Below, piece after piece: positions 43,801-53,828 of a stretch of 64,000 bases of DNA. Within the stretch, counting starts at the first letter, position 1, and the number at the start of each line of letters is the position of its first letter. The stretch lies in contig CATIUR010000002.1 in the NCBI GenBank assembly GCA_949592205.1, positions 132,010,090-132,074,089 on the forward strand, read 5' to 3'. Source of the stretch: Helichrysum umbraculigerum. Its lineage: Eukaryota; Streptophyta; Magnoliopsida; Asterales; Asteraceae. The notes beneath the pieces were generated by a model. The model searched no databases. It saw only the letters and a list, made by a program, of their open reading frames with translations, and was not told the origin of the DNA. The position numbers and the translations under genes were made by a program.

Positions 43801-45302
43801 TTTCTCAAGTATTTTCGGGTTTTCATGCAAGAAATGATGTTTATTCTCGTCCCACCGGTCTCCCCTTGTAAGCTCAAAGTTCCACCGGTGACGAGAGGAA
43901 TGCGTACGATTTTCTCGAAACAAACGATTTCGGCTCGGTGCTTGGACAACCAATCCATACCGACGATGATGTCAAAACTGCCGATTTCGACAGGTATCAA
44001 GTCAATGGGAAAGAGCTCGTTAGCTAAGTTCAGAGTGCAATTAGGTATTACACTGTCGGCCTCAATAAGTTTTCCGTTTGCCAATTCTATTGTGTACTTA
44101 GAATCTAAGGCAATAGGTGTAGTGTCAAGTAGTGGATAAAATTCGTCGGAAATAAAGCTCTTATCAGCACCAGTATCGAATAATACAGATGCAGTCAAGT
44201 TGTTGAGAAGAAACGTACCCGTGACCACATTCGGGTCTTGACGGGCTTCCCCAGATTTCAGTACAAAAGCTCTTCCTCGAGCATTGTTGTTGTTCCTGTT
44301 GTTGTTGTTGTTGTTCAGTTTTGGGCAGTCTTTCTTGAAATGCCCCGTTCCGTTGCACCCATAACAAGTCTTTGGTGCAGAGGTGTTGGTGTCAGTGGTG
44401 TTTGATCTACAATCCCTAGCCAAGTGTCCAAATCTCTTACACTTGCTACAGGGACATGAACCATGGTGGTGTCGTTGGCACTTCGAGCAATAGGGCTTGG
44501 TTCCCTTGTACGCTCCTTTGTCATCAGAAACAGAGGTGTAGGCTTTAATGGTTTCAGGTTTCTTGTTTTGGTGGTTGTTGTGGTTGTCGGACCATTTTCT
44601 TTTGTTGCTGTTGGAGGATGGAGTGGGTGGTTCTGGGTCCTCGTTCATGGCTAAAAGTTCATGGGCCAACCGAATGGCACCGTGAAGAGTGGTTTGTTTT
44701 GATGAGGCGACATTTCCCCGGACAGGTTCCGGGAGGCCGCGGATGTATTTCTTGATCTTTTCGGGTTCAGTACCCGCCATGTTTGGGCGAAGGACGGTGA
44801 GTTGTTGGAATCGGGTGGTGTATCCAACGATATCAGTTCCTTGCACTTTCAGGTTCCAGAACTCTTCATCTAGCTTGTAAAGTTGTTCGGCTGGGCAATA
44901 CTCATCAGTGAGCATTTTCTTCAGATCCTCCCAAGGGAGTAGATAAGCTGTATCAATACCCACAGACTGGGTATAGGAATTCCACCACGAGAGGGCACCA
45001 TCTTCGAGGGTGCAGGTGGAGAACTTGACTTTGTCATCTTCCGCACATTTGCTGATGCGGAAAACAGATTCCATCTTTTCGAACCATCTGATGAGTCCGA
45101 TGGCTCCTTCAGTCCCCTTGAAGCTCAAGGGTTTGCAGTTTTGAAAATCCTTGTATGAACAAGGTTTAGCAGCGGAGGTTTCAGCGGCATCGCTGTTTCT
45201 TGTGGAACCTGGTGGAGTATTCCGAGCTAAGGCTTCAGTAACAGCCTGGGTTATAAGGGAGGTAATCTGGGCATCGGTGTATGGTCGTGTCTTTGGCGGC
45301 AT
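40887..45302 (-). CDS. Gag-Pol polyprotein of element C (1471 aa, intact)
   Basis: A full open frame closely related to A: same MPPKTRPYTDAQITSL start, gag knuckles CSKCKRFGHLARDC and CYGCNGTGHFKKDC, protease FDTGADKSF, RT FIDDILIYS, RNase H YCDASHQ and TDHKSLQH. Integrase has HHCC, D-D-E and the AYHPQTDGQSE motif, and the chromodomain-like end has VKVRWNSKRGPEFTWE. Gag between the first 70 residues and the knuckles is clearly more diverged from A than pol is, for example LDEEFWNLKVQGTDIVGY against LEVEFWNHKMQGNDITGY. No lesion was found. With almost identical LTRs this is the best candidate for a recently mobile element in the window. Confidence 0.95.
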   Translation of the reverse strand: MPPKTRPYTDAQITSLITQAVTEALARNTPPGSTRNSDAAETSAAKPCSYKDFQNCKPLSFKGTEGAIGLIRWFEKMESVFRISKCAEDDKVKFSTCTLEDGALSWWNSYTQSVGIDTAYLLPWEDLKKMLTDEYCPAEQLYKLDEEFWNLKVQGTDIVGYTTRFQQLTVLRPNMAGTEPEKIKKYIRGLPEPVRGNVASSKQTTLHGAIRLAHELLAMNEDPEPPTPSSNSNKRKWSDNHNNHQNKKPETIKAYTSVSDDKGAYKGTKPYCSKCQRHHHGSCPCSKCKRFGHLARDCRSNTTDTNTSAPKTCYGCNGTGHFKKDCPKLNNNNNNRNNNNARGRAFVLKSGEARQDPNVVTGTFLLNNLTASVLFDTGADKSFISDEFYPLLDTTPIALDSKYTIELANGKLIEADSVIPNCTLNLANELFPIDLIPVEIGSFDIIVGMDWLSKHRAEIVCFEKIVRIPLVTGGTLSLQGETGGTRINIISCMKTRKYLRKGYQAILAHVMEKKSVEKRLEDVPIVRDFPEVFPEDLPGLPPPRQVEFSIDLVPGAAPVARAPYRLAPSELQELSTQLQELLDKGFIRPSSSPWGAPVLFVKKKDGSFRMCIDYRELNKLTVKNRYPLPRIDDLFDQLQGSSFYSKIDLRSGYHQLRVRDEDIPKTAFRTRYGHYEFQVMPFGLTNAPAVFMDLMNRVCKPYLDKFVIVFIDDILIYSRTEQEHAQHLKTILELLKHEGLYAKFSKCEFWMKTVQFLGHVIDNQGIHVDPSKIEAIKCWQAPTTPTEVRQFLGLAGYYRRFIENFSKIALPLTALTQKEKKFDWTDKQESAFQLLKQKLCSAPILSLTEGNDDFVVYCDASHQGLGCVLMQRDKVIAYASRQLKVHEKNYTTHDLELGAVVFALKIWRHYLYGTKCTIFTDHKSLQHIFDQKDLNMRQRRWVELLTDYDCEIRYHPGKANVVADALSRKERVKPLRVRALGMTIHNDLINQTLAAQLEALKPENLINEALRGMDKQFETKPNGAKYFSNRIWLPSFGNLRDLVMDEAHKSKYSIHPGADKMYHGIKELYWWPNMKSDIATYVGKCLTCSKVKAEHQKPSGLLQQPEIPQWKWEQITMDFITKLPKTSSGCDTIWVIVDRLTKSAHFLAIKETDKMERLTRIYLKEIVSRHGVPISIISDRDARFTSRFWQSLQKSLGTRLDMSTAYHPQTDGQSERTIQTLEDMLRACVVDFGKNWENHLPLCEFSYNNSYHTSIKTAPFEALYGRKCRSPICWTEVGDTQLTGPEIIHETTEKIVGIQNRLKAARDRQKSYADVRRKHLEFQVGDKVLLKVAPWKGVIRFGKRGKLNPRYIGPFEILEKIGPVAYRLQLPAELSSVHNTFHISNLKKCLSDETLIIPLDEIQIDDKLHFVEKPMEIMDREVKQLKQSRIPIVKVRWNSKRGPEFTWEREDQMRLKYPHLFPDNAPTVQSS

Positions 45303-45597
45303 GATTCTTCAATAAAAGAAATGAAGATACATGAGATTTGTAAGCAAATTGCATTTATTTCAGATGTACATGTATAAAGATGGTAATACATACCATCAAT
45401 ATGAAAAAGAATTATGGCAATTTAATATGAGTCGAAACAGCAAGAAATATTCGATAGATGATACGAGTTCAAAGGTTACATCCTACGGATGTATTACAAA
45501 AGATGTCGGGAATTGTTACATCCGACTGAAACATAGAGTAGTGCTTAGATAGTTACTAGTTTACAGGATAGTTTACAAGACAAAGACTAAGCTAGTG

Positions 45598-46083
45598 TTA
45601 ACGTAGGTTAATCTGCTCCATCATCGTGACAAGACGGTCCACAGTGTTTGCAAGCCTGCTAGCTTGTCGGGCGTTGTCTTCTGCTAGCGCTAGTCGTTGT
45701 GTTAGTCCACGCGCATACTCTTCTGCCTCAAGTGAGCGCTGCACACATTCATCCATCCTTTGTTGCAGAAGGGCATTTTCCACCCTTATTTCTATTATTT
45801 GGTTGCGAAGGACATCCAGGTTGTTGTTTGTGGTTTCAAGGTCGTCGGAGACTGCTTCTATGCGTTCGAGGGATGTAAGTCTCCAGTTTTCGTTGGTTTC
45901 TTGCAACACGACATCCATAGTGCGAAGTCGTTGCTCGTGTTGGTTTACCCTAGTGGTTAAGGCCGGCAAGGTGAAGTGAGTGGGGTATGGGCCAGCTCGA
46001 GGCAACCTGTTGTTCCTCCTTGCTACCCTTGGGTTCTGCGACCCGGTTTGAGAACGAGACGAGTTGGATGGGATGTTTGCCAT
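45598..46083 (-). CDS. Accessory coiled-coil ORF of element C (161 aa)
   Basis: Starts MANIPSNSSRSQ. A basic N-terminus with RVARRNNRLPRAGPYP is followed by a long heptad-patterned region (VNQHEQRLRTMDVVLQET, then LDVLRNQIIEIRVENALLQQ and on). It ends QINLR about 295 nt upstream of gag. It is homologous to 27210-27704 in B over its whole length. In a very young element with intact gag-pol, an intact extra ORF suggests it matters for the life cycle. No family is recognised. Confidence 0.65.
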   Translation of the reverse strand: MANIPSNSSRSQTGSQNPRVARRNNRLPRAGPYPTHFTLPALTTRVNQHEQRLRTMDVVLQETNENWRLTSLERIEAVSDDLETTNNNLDVLRNQIIEIRVENALLQQRMDECVQRSLEAEEYARGLTQRLALAEDNARQASRLANTVDRLVTMMEQINLR

Positions 46084-46234
46084 TTCTGAGACAAAGCTTT
46101 AGTAAGTTTGAGGCTAATATATATATACATATATCATATCCAGCCTAGTGTCTAGCACGTATCAAGTAATGGTCCGGTTCTCTCGTAGTCAGAGTCAACT
46201 AACGTATCCCTGTTCAACATAATCATTTCAGATC

Positions 46235-46301
46235 TTACATCATTTTTCCTTAATTGTACATAGTTGATCAGGCTATGTTAAATTAAGGTTGTATGCTGTA
46301 A
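46235..46301 (-). promoter_or_regulatory. Leader stem-loop SL2, element C
   Basis: Same nested arms with one outer mismatch (ATGCTGTAA). The loop is TTGATCAGG, whose central TGATCA is self-complementary. Confidence 0.6.
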
Positions 46302-46342
46302 TTCCTGAACTAGTCATGTCTAATAAGAGAATACTGCCTAAC

Positions 46343-46387
46343 GGTCATAGTCTAGGCCCACTAAATGCAACCTAGTTCACTATAACC
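46343..46387 (-). promoter_or_regulatory. Leader stem-loop SL1, element C
   Basis: GGTCATAG (46343-46350) with CTATAACC (46380-46387), nested CTAGG/CCTAG, adjoining the primer site. Confidence 0.52.
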
Positions 46388-46390
46388 TTA

Positions 46391-46403
46391 GGCTCTGATA
46401 CCA
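46391..46403 (-). other. Primer binding site (tRNA-iMet type), element C
   Basis: Minus-strand TGGTATCAGAGCC, three bases from the LTR at 46407. Confidence 0.92.
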
Positions 46404-46724
46404 ATCTGTAACACCCCCAAATTTAACGGTTTGCGGAAGCATACATTGGGTGTTACTAATCAATATACAAAGCACAAGATTAATAGTAAACGACCTCTAA
46501 ATGAGACGTTTGTAAAATAGTTACATTTCATAATTTGTATCGTTTGAAAACATATAGTTTTCTTTACAAAAATACGTAAGCCTAGAGTCCGCGTATGTGG
46601 CGGGAGATTCTATTACATAATCAAAGTTACAAAAGATAATGCTAAGGAATCTCCGTTAAATGCAGTTTGGAAATCATGCGACTCTAGCTAGAAATCCTGG
46701 AGTGATCCTACTCCGTGAGTGTAC

Positions 46725-47232
46725 CTGAGATACAAAGCTAAAAAGTGTCAACCAAAAAGGTTGGTGAATCTCACAGGTTTAGTAATAAGTAGGTGTCATG
46801 AACCACAAGTATGTACCCGTATTGCTATCCAGCAAAGTAAGTAAATCAGTTAATCAGTACAGTGCCATGAGCTCATAAGTTGAAGCTTAACCGTGTAGTG
46901 TGAAATAAATCACGTACCCCCGTGAGTGTTATCCGCACACTCATATGTAACAAATACTAATATGTCTGTTTCTACGTGTAAATCAGTACGTGGTGGCGCT
47001 ACCACCCCAGACAGGGATTGTCAGTCCCAAATGGATCCATTTACTAGTACTCGCGCTTAAGACCATAACTAACAACTTACGATAAGGAGGCTTTCAGTGG
47101 ATAAAAGTAACTCATGCGTTTGTTTGTAATCAGTAATGTTTTCAGTTCAGTACATTGTGTTCATGCGTAAAACAGTTGCTAAGTATCTCACCCCAAGGTA
47201 TAAAACAGTAAAAGTGGGGCTGTAAGACTCAC
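46725..47232 (-). other. Candidate LTR-leader intron, element C (508 nt)
   Basis: Sense boundaries are GACTCAG|GTGAGTCTTACAG and GTATCTCAG|GTACAC. Branch-like TTGAC is 24 nt before the AG, next to hairpin 46749-46763. Confidence 0.5.
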
Positions 47233-47586
47233 CTGAGTCGAGCAGTAGTAATTAGCAAGTAGTAGTAAAGCAAGTAGGTTCTCCGAACCCGTAACCTTCT
47301 AGTGCCTAAACACATAAGGTTAAGTAAGTAGATGTCTCGCAAGACCATCTAGGCTAGTTGTTCATACCCCGTTGTGTTAAATGTTGGTTCGTTCACGTTC
47401 GTGTCAAAGTATATACGGCCCGTTGGTGGTTTGTTATAATTAAAGTTTTATCGTTAATAACGCAATTTAGAGTGATTGTAATAGAAAAGTATGTTCTATG
47501 ATGTTTGTTAAGTCGTATAGTATAAGTATTGGAAGTTGTGTAAGATCGACACTTAGTAAAATCCGAGTTTTCCAGGTTCTGTCATG

Positions 47587-47865
47587 TGCGACGTAGGGTG
47601 CGACGTAGGGTGCTACGTCGGGTGCGACGTCGGGTGCGACGTAGGCATGTACGTCGCATGATGCGACCTTCGCAAATCAATGCGACGTAGGGGCTGGCGT
47701 CGCTAATGCGACGTGGAGGTTTGCGACGTTAAAGTTTACGTCGCCATGTGCGACGTCCGCAATTTAATGCGACGTAAGGGGCTGCGTCGCTAGTGCGACG
47801 TGGAGGTTTTTGTGCGACGTAGGCCGCGACGTCGCAGAGGCCCCTGGCCAAATGCGACGTAGCGG
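47587..47865. repeat. GCGACGT palindrome array, element C 5' LTR
   Basis: Second copy of 39741-40019. No difference noticed. Confidence 0.9.
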
Positions 47866-48704
47866 TCTGATGGCCGGAATTTTTGTCGAAAACGAGTTTT
47901 CCGGTTTCCGTTGGGTCCAAATCTTTTACCCAACCCTTATATGAACATATTAAGCCTATTTAAACCATAAATTAGTAAAAATGATCAAAAACGAGAGATG
48001 TCGGGATTTGTCGGAAACTTACAAAGTGTCGGATTGAAAATCCGAAAAGATGAAGTTGTAGATCGTGTGATGGTGAACGTTTTCTTCTAAACGGTCAAGT
48101 GGATTCGGTTGCGTTTAGTGGTAGTATTTGGTGGTTTTGATGGTGGTGGTGTGTTTGGTGATTAGAGAGAAAGAAAAGAAGAGAGAGAAAGAAAAGAGAA
48201 TTAATGAAAAGAAAGGGTGGGAGGTGATGATGTAGGTGGAAGCCTCATTTTCAGCTCCCGTCCCCCGTGCTTCGTGCGGTGTTCGTTTTCTCCGTCGTTT
48301 AAACGTTAAATAATTATTTTACATCTTAAATGGTAGGTTTTAAATATAAATAATTACGCGACATTTCTATTCAAATATTTTACAAATAAGTTTGAATACC
48401 TTTGTTTTTAAATCGGGTAAACTTTGATCGAGTGATACGAGGTAATTATTAATTATCGTAAAAATAGCGTTTCGGTCATAATTGCGTTATTTTAGTTTAT
48501 AAACATTTGTCCACCAACGTCCGTGTTAACCGAATAGAATTTCATTCTATTTAAGTTGCGTACGATTTAATCAAATCGCAAAGTTGTATATATTAACCAA
48601 CATATAATCTAATACATAAATTAGCCTAATACAGAACTAATTACATGTATTAACAAAGAGTTAGGCGCTAATACTAGCCCTAATTTGGCGGTTGTTACAC
48701 AATA

Positions 48705-49388
48705 GATGAAGATGATGATCTTGGTATTTTTGTTACCTTGTTGTTGATATAGTTGTTGATCTTGTTAATCTTGTTGCTGAAGAAGAAAAAGATCGAGAGA
48801 GATGAATGATAGATAGATGATAATGAATGGAGGGAAAATGAGAAATGGGGAGGGTAAAGGTGTTTGGTCTGCTTCTTCAACACAAGCCACGACCAGATCC
48901 TCATTTTGAGGGAATAATTGAGTTGGTTGTTCCCCTTTTGCAGTATAAGATATCCGTGTTTGTTTACCCGATCGTTAGGTAGTGCAATATTTTTAAATGA
49001 TAAATTTCTAAATATATATTAGAATATATTTTCAATCGAAGTATTTTATAAAAATACTTTTAATGGGATATAAAATTATATCTTTGTTTCAACTTATTTT
49101 AACAGATAGTTTTCAGTACATAAAATGTATTTAAATTTCCAATAGAGTAATTAAATATTATTTTTGATAATAATATTTTGTTTTGAAATGTTTTGCACTA
49201 ACGTTCGTAATTTAGTTTACGCGTTCTGTCAGATTCGTATGTACAAGATTATTAAATAATCTTTTCATGTTATATATATACATTTATATATATAATACTT
49301 GTATACTTTGGTATTGAGCGTATGTGATACGCGAAATAAAAGTTTAAATTTGACGCGAAATTTGTTTCATTTTTGACCGGGTGTCACA
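48705..49388 (-). repeat. Element D 5' LTR, proximal segment
   Basis: Last 684 bp of D's right LTR after C, ending GGTGTCACA, then the CATTA duplication (49389-49393). Confidence 0.92.
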
Positions 49389-49862
49389 CATTATATGTAA
49401 TATAAACAATATTAAAATTATGAAATAGCCCGAAAATTTTGCGGGTTATAATCTAGTTTTTGTTATTGGAGGGTGGAGGTAATTATTAGTCATCCAAATA
49501 ACCAATTTCTATCTATATCTATATATAATCTCTAATATATAATTACTACTTAATTTAAAGTTCAAATTAAATATATATAGAGCTAGCTGCATGGTTTCGT
49601 CTTAAGTATCCTCATATCGCACTTGGTGCTCTTGCATCTTCGGCTCCTATTCTTTACTTCAATGGTATCACACCTCAGGATGGATATTATTCGATCGTCA
49701 CAAAAGATTTCAAGGTATAATATTATTACTGTATTTATCAGTTGAGAAAGAGTTTCTAATATCACATATTGATATAATTGTTCATATCTTTATTAGGACA
49801 TAAGCGAAAACTATTACAGGATGATAAAAGAATCATGGAACGAGATTGATAGAGTTGCTTCA

Positions 49863-49870
49863 CTGCCAAA
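49863..49870. repeat. 8-bp target duplication of hAT MITE
   Basis: CTGCCAAA is repeated at 50737-50744. An 8-bp duplication is the hAT signature. Confidence 0.92.
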
Positions 49871-50736
49871 TAGGGATGGCAAAGGGTCAGGTTCGGAGCG
49901 AGTTTTAGTGCGCCTGTACCCAAACCCGTTTATAATATCCATACCCATATCCAACCCAATACCTTGCGGGTACCCGTTTAGTATTACCCATCATATCGGT
50001 TTTTCAGGTTTCCGCACAGGTTTCGGTTATCCCCACTTGAATATTCACCAGATTAGATAGCGGGCATGTGGATTAGAAAACTTGTGTTAAAACTAAAACG
50101 AGACAAAAAAATAGTAAATCATGATACCCTAAATTATATTCAAGATTACTTAATGTAAAAGCAAACGGTTTCTTGTTTTTCTAAAAATAACAAACTGTTT
50201 CATAACTCAAACTTTCAGACCATTCGTAATACGAAGAATTTCCTTATTTTGAAAGTACAAATCCAAATGTCATGATCATGAAAATCGGAAGAAATACATA
50301 CAAAATACTGATAATATGATCATTCTTAAACTTCATCCTTCATCCACCATTTCCCAAAATATTAATAAATTAACTTGAACTTTAGTCTAATGGCAATTAC
50401 TGTGTTAATAAAATCAAAAGAGTTATTCAATTACATAGAGTTTAAACGTATAGGGAAAGTCCACATGTACTACTCAATTGGACTTTAATTATATAAAAAG
50501 ATTAAACATTTACATTTACATTTACATATACATTATACGAATACTAATTAAAAAATCATTACATATTAACAATAATAATGTGGGTAGGGTACGGGTAATC
50601 GGGCGGGTATTACTAAAACCCATACCCGTAGGGGAAAAATTTTTCTACCCAAACCCGCGTACCAGCCTTTGTATCCGACCCAATTGTTTCGGGTTCGGTT
50701 TTCCCCGTCGGTTTCAGGTGGTTTTTGGCATCCCTA
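49871..50736. mobile_element. hAT-type non-autonomous element (866 bp)
   Basis: Ends TAGGGATGGCAAA and, inverted, TAGGGATGCCAAA, bounded by CTGCCAAA duplications. Inner ends carry ACCCG/CGGGTA motifs in both orientations (for example 49916-50000 and 50585-50715), as subterminal repeats. No transposase. It interrupts exon 4 of the S28 pseudogene. Confidence 0.9.
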
Positions 50737-51909
50737 CTGCCAAATGGTCTTTCTATACTTTCCCAAAAATTTAACACTTGCTCGTAAGTATTACGAAGTA
50801 ATATTTGTCAATTTTCATTTTGATATATTGGAACTAATTAATTAATCTCATTTAATCATTTTGATTAATCCATTTGCTAATTAAGGCCGCTGGATGATGC
50901 TTCTGAGCTCAAGGGCTACTTGGACTACTTATATGCGACTGCAGCTCAATATAACGACCCACCAATATATCCGACAACCCAAATTTGTAAAGCCATCGAT
51001 AGAGCAAGCAACAATGTCGACGCTGATATTCTTGATCGAGTATTTTCCGGTGTTGTTGCTTATCTCGCAACTCCTAATCCTTGTTCTAACATGTCATTTG
51101 ACCTCACTCAATCAGACATTGGATGGCAATGGCAAGTAATTTCGAGTTTAATTTCTAACTAGTCGTACAGTATGATCAATCGAACAAATTAATAGTCAAG
51201 TAACTTAAATAAACATTCTCATAAAGTAGAATATATGTTTATTAACTTTGTTAAGTGGCAGTAGGACATATATGGGATGATTTGTAACACAGAAAGCTTG
51301 ATTTTTATTATAGTATGATGCTATTAAGTAGTGTGGTTTAAACTTTTTTGGCATATTTGATATTTTTGTAGGCAATCACTTCTGAGTGATCATATATTCT
51401 ACTTCCACTACATTAGAACTTGCAAATTATTCCCGTATATAACACTTTTTTTATTAGTATCAATCCTATTTAACACTTTAAACCTATCGTTTTTATTCCT
51501 TTCATTAGCTAATTATTAGTGATGATGGATTAATTCGTTCGAATATCATGATGTGTAGAGTTGTAGTGAGGCTATAGGGAACATTGGTATAACTAGTAAC
51601 GTCAGCATGTTCCCGAAATCTCCTTTTGATTTACAACAACATATCAACGACTGTAAGCAGTTCTTTGGCGTAGCGCCTCGCGTTCATTGGATGACAACTT
51701 ATTATGGCAGTCATGTACGTAACCATTGTGTTCAAGTTTTACTTATACCTTGTAGTTTTGTCAATTTATGGGATTGATTAAGTAATTATATGTGCATTTT
51801 GTGTATAACATTAATTCTGTAGGACATAAATAACAGATATCCATGTAAAGGCTAAGCTGTTAAAATTTTGAAACTTGAAGAATTAAATCATGAGTAAAAA
51901 GACTTAGAG

Positions 51910-51913
<4 letters not shown>

Positions 51914-51947
<34 letters not shown>
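51914..51947. repeat. A(34) run and adjoining TTA repeats
   Basis: A mononucleotide tract of 34 A followed shortly by (TTA)n at 51966-51981, downstream of the pseudogene. Confidence 0.9.
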
Positions 51948-51949
<2 letters not shown>

Positions 51950-51995
51950 GAAAGAGGATTCAACTATTATTATTATTATTAATCATTATAAATAA

Positions 51996-52299
51996 AAGGG
52001 GTTAGTGTCTAAGAATGCACTAAACTTGTGTCCGATATCAATTGTGTGTATATACTTACACTAGTCATTTTTAATGCATCAAACTTTCAAAAAATGTGTT
52101 TTAATGTATTTTTGAGATGTTTTGATGACGTGTCAAGCTCTCGCAATGCCACGTGGCACGCTAAACGTGCGACACATCACCAAAATACACTAAAACACCA
52201 TTTTTGAAAGTTTGATGCATTAAAAATGACAAGTGTAAGTATGATACACAAAATTGATATCGGACAAAAGTTTAGTGCATTTCCAGACACTAAGGCCTT
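51996..52299. mobile_element. Foldback MITE with internal G-box
   Basis: Two arms of roughly 110 bp are inverted copies: left has TTAGTGTCT...ATGCACTAAACT, right the reverse complement. Both share GATATCAATT and TTTAATGCATCAAACTTTC. The loop holds TGCCACGTGGCA, a palindromic G-box (about 52147-52158). It lies about 280 bp upstream of the S28 ATG. No clear target duplication was seen, so the superfamily is open. Confidence 0.7.
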
Positions 52300-52518
52300 A
52301 ATAAAACATATAATTATTCATAACTTGATACAGAGAAGACCCGACCCGACCCAACCCGTCTGACCCGGTTCAAAAAAGGACCAATTTGACCCATGACCCA
52401 TTTCGACCCACACCCAATTTGAACCTGACCCGTTTGCCAAATATAACTGTATTTTGAACGTACTTTACTAGTATCTAATCTATTTGGAACTTTAATTACT
52501 TTTTTTTCTGAACTTTCC

Positions 52519-52527
52519 CTTATAAAT
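52519..52527 (+). promoter_or_regulatory. TATA box of the S28 gene
   Basis: CTTATAAATTA lies about 50 bp before the ATG at 52577, followed by a pyrimidine-rich CTCCTCATTCC start region. Confidence 0.5.
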
Positions 52528-52576
52528 TACAACTCCTCATTCCATTCCAAGTCTATACCCAAATAATTTTAAAACC

Positions 52577-53334
52577 ATGAGACTTGTGTTTAAATGGCTT
52601 CTCCTCTTTGTTGCCAATTTCAACACAAGAACCATGGCTGCACCCACTAGGCTTACTCCTATCAATCCTTTGTTAAGAAACAGAAACCCAAACAGTGAGT
52701 CTGCATCTGTTTCTAGCGACTTAAAACCTTTCTTCTATGACCAAACACTGGACCACTTTAATTACAACCCGGAAAGTTATGTCACTTTTCGGCAACGGTA
52801 TCTGATCAACTCTAAATGGTGGGGTGGTGCTAACACGAATGCACCAATTTTTGCTTACTTTGGTGCTGAAGGACACATAAAGGATGACATTGAGGTCATT
52901 GGATTCCTTCCCGACAACGCTCCACATTTCAAGGCTCTTCAGGTCTATATAGAGGTATCTTGATTTTTTTTCTCAAAGTAAGCTAACGGTGTGTTTGGTT
53001 CTCGTAATGTTTTCGATGTAACTGAAAGTAATCAAGCTTATATACTTGAATTTATGTCATTAGCATCGGTTTTATGGAGAATCAAATCCAGTTGGATCAA
53101 TGGAGAAATCACTAATAAACAGAACTTTGCGTGGGTATTTGAATTCGGCCCAAGCCTTAGCAGATTATGCAGAAGTGTTGTTGCATATAAAAAAAGAAAC
53201 TACATGCACATCATAGTCCTATTATTGTTATTGGAGGGTCTTATGGTGGAAGTAAGTCGATTTATTAATAATACATATCTATAGGGGTGGAGCTAGAAGC
53301 GGGTAGAGGGGGCATATGTCCCTCGAAAAAGTTA

Positions 53335-53381
<47 letters not shown>

Positions 53382-53790
53382 GTAAGCTTTAATATGTATT
53401 TAAACAAACATATTGCTCCCTCGATAAGAATTTCCTAGCCCCACCACCGTGTACCAACATTTTCTTTCTTGTACGTAGACTGATATGTATGTAAATATTT
53501 TAAACATACTTACCATGTTTCGTCACTTGATGCGAAATCGATGTTTTCAGTGCTCGCTTCATGGTTTCGTCTCAAGTATCCACATATCGCGCTTGGTGCT
53601 CTTGCTTCTTCGGCTCCTATTCTTTACTTTGATGATATCACTCCTCAAGATGGATACTATTCGATTGTTAGTAAAGAGTTTAAGGTAAACTTATATAACA
53701 AGAACTATATACGTATCTTGATTCTTTTTCACAAGATTCAGCGTAAATTCCATGAGGTGATTTCCGCTATTTACACGAATTTACTAAAGC

Positions 53791-53828
<38 letters not shown>

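Larger units (their letters stand above)
38561..48699 (-). mobile_element. Element C: intact, very young Tekay-type retrotransposon
   Basis: A 10.1-kb element with LTRs 38561-40853 and 46407-48699 (2293 bp each), duplication CAATA, iMet primer site and intact gag-pol. I found only two differences between its LTRs (near 40349 versus 48195, and near 40623 versus 48469), so it is the youngest insertion here. It sits in the right LTR of D. Confidence 0.95.
46407..48699 (-). repeat. Element C 5' LTR (2293 bp)
   Basis: Nearly identical to 38561-40853. The GCGACGT array is 47587-47865. A TATA-like TTTAAATAGG lies at about 47955-47964 on the minus strand. Confidence 0.95.
18902..49388 (-). mobile_element. 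Element D: gag-only non-autonomous Tekay-type element, hosting B and C
   Basis: The LTRs are 18902-19731 plus 30771-33255 (about 3315 bp) and 35882-38560 plus 48705-49388 (about 3363 bp). The internal region is only 33256-35881 (2.6 kb) and has one gag frame and no protease, RT, RNase H or integrase. Primer site, leader stem-loops, polypurine tract and the splice-like signals match A, B and C. This fits the described TR-GAG class (terminal repeats with a gag domain). It needs pol from relatives. The LTRs differ more (including a roughly 30-bp indel near 37310) than those of A-C, consistent with it being the oldest of the four, as nesting requires. Confidence 0.9.
49458..51850 (+). pseudogene. 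Peptidase S28 (Pro-X carboxypeptidase-like) pseudogene, 5' truncated
   Basis: This is a tandem copy of the gene at 52577-57388. Recognisable parts are a scrap of exon 2 (49458-49479), exon 3 (49581-49714, AWFRLKYPHIALGALASSAP), exon 4 (49797-49870 plus 50745-50783, split by a hAT MITE), exon 5 (50886-51135), exon 6 (51559-51714, WMTTYYGSH) and the first bases of exon 7 (51823 on). Exons 3 and 4, without the insert, have exactly the same lengths as in the neighbour, 134 and 113 bp. In exon 2 the GGSYGG nucleophile motif has lost about 8 bp including the Ser codon. Exon 1, most of exon 2 and exons 8-9 are absent. The left part is lost within the 65 bp next to element D. Confidence 0.85.
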
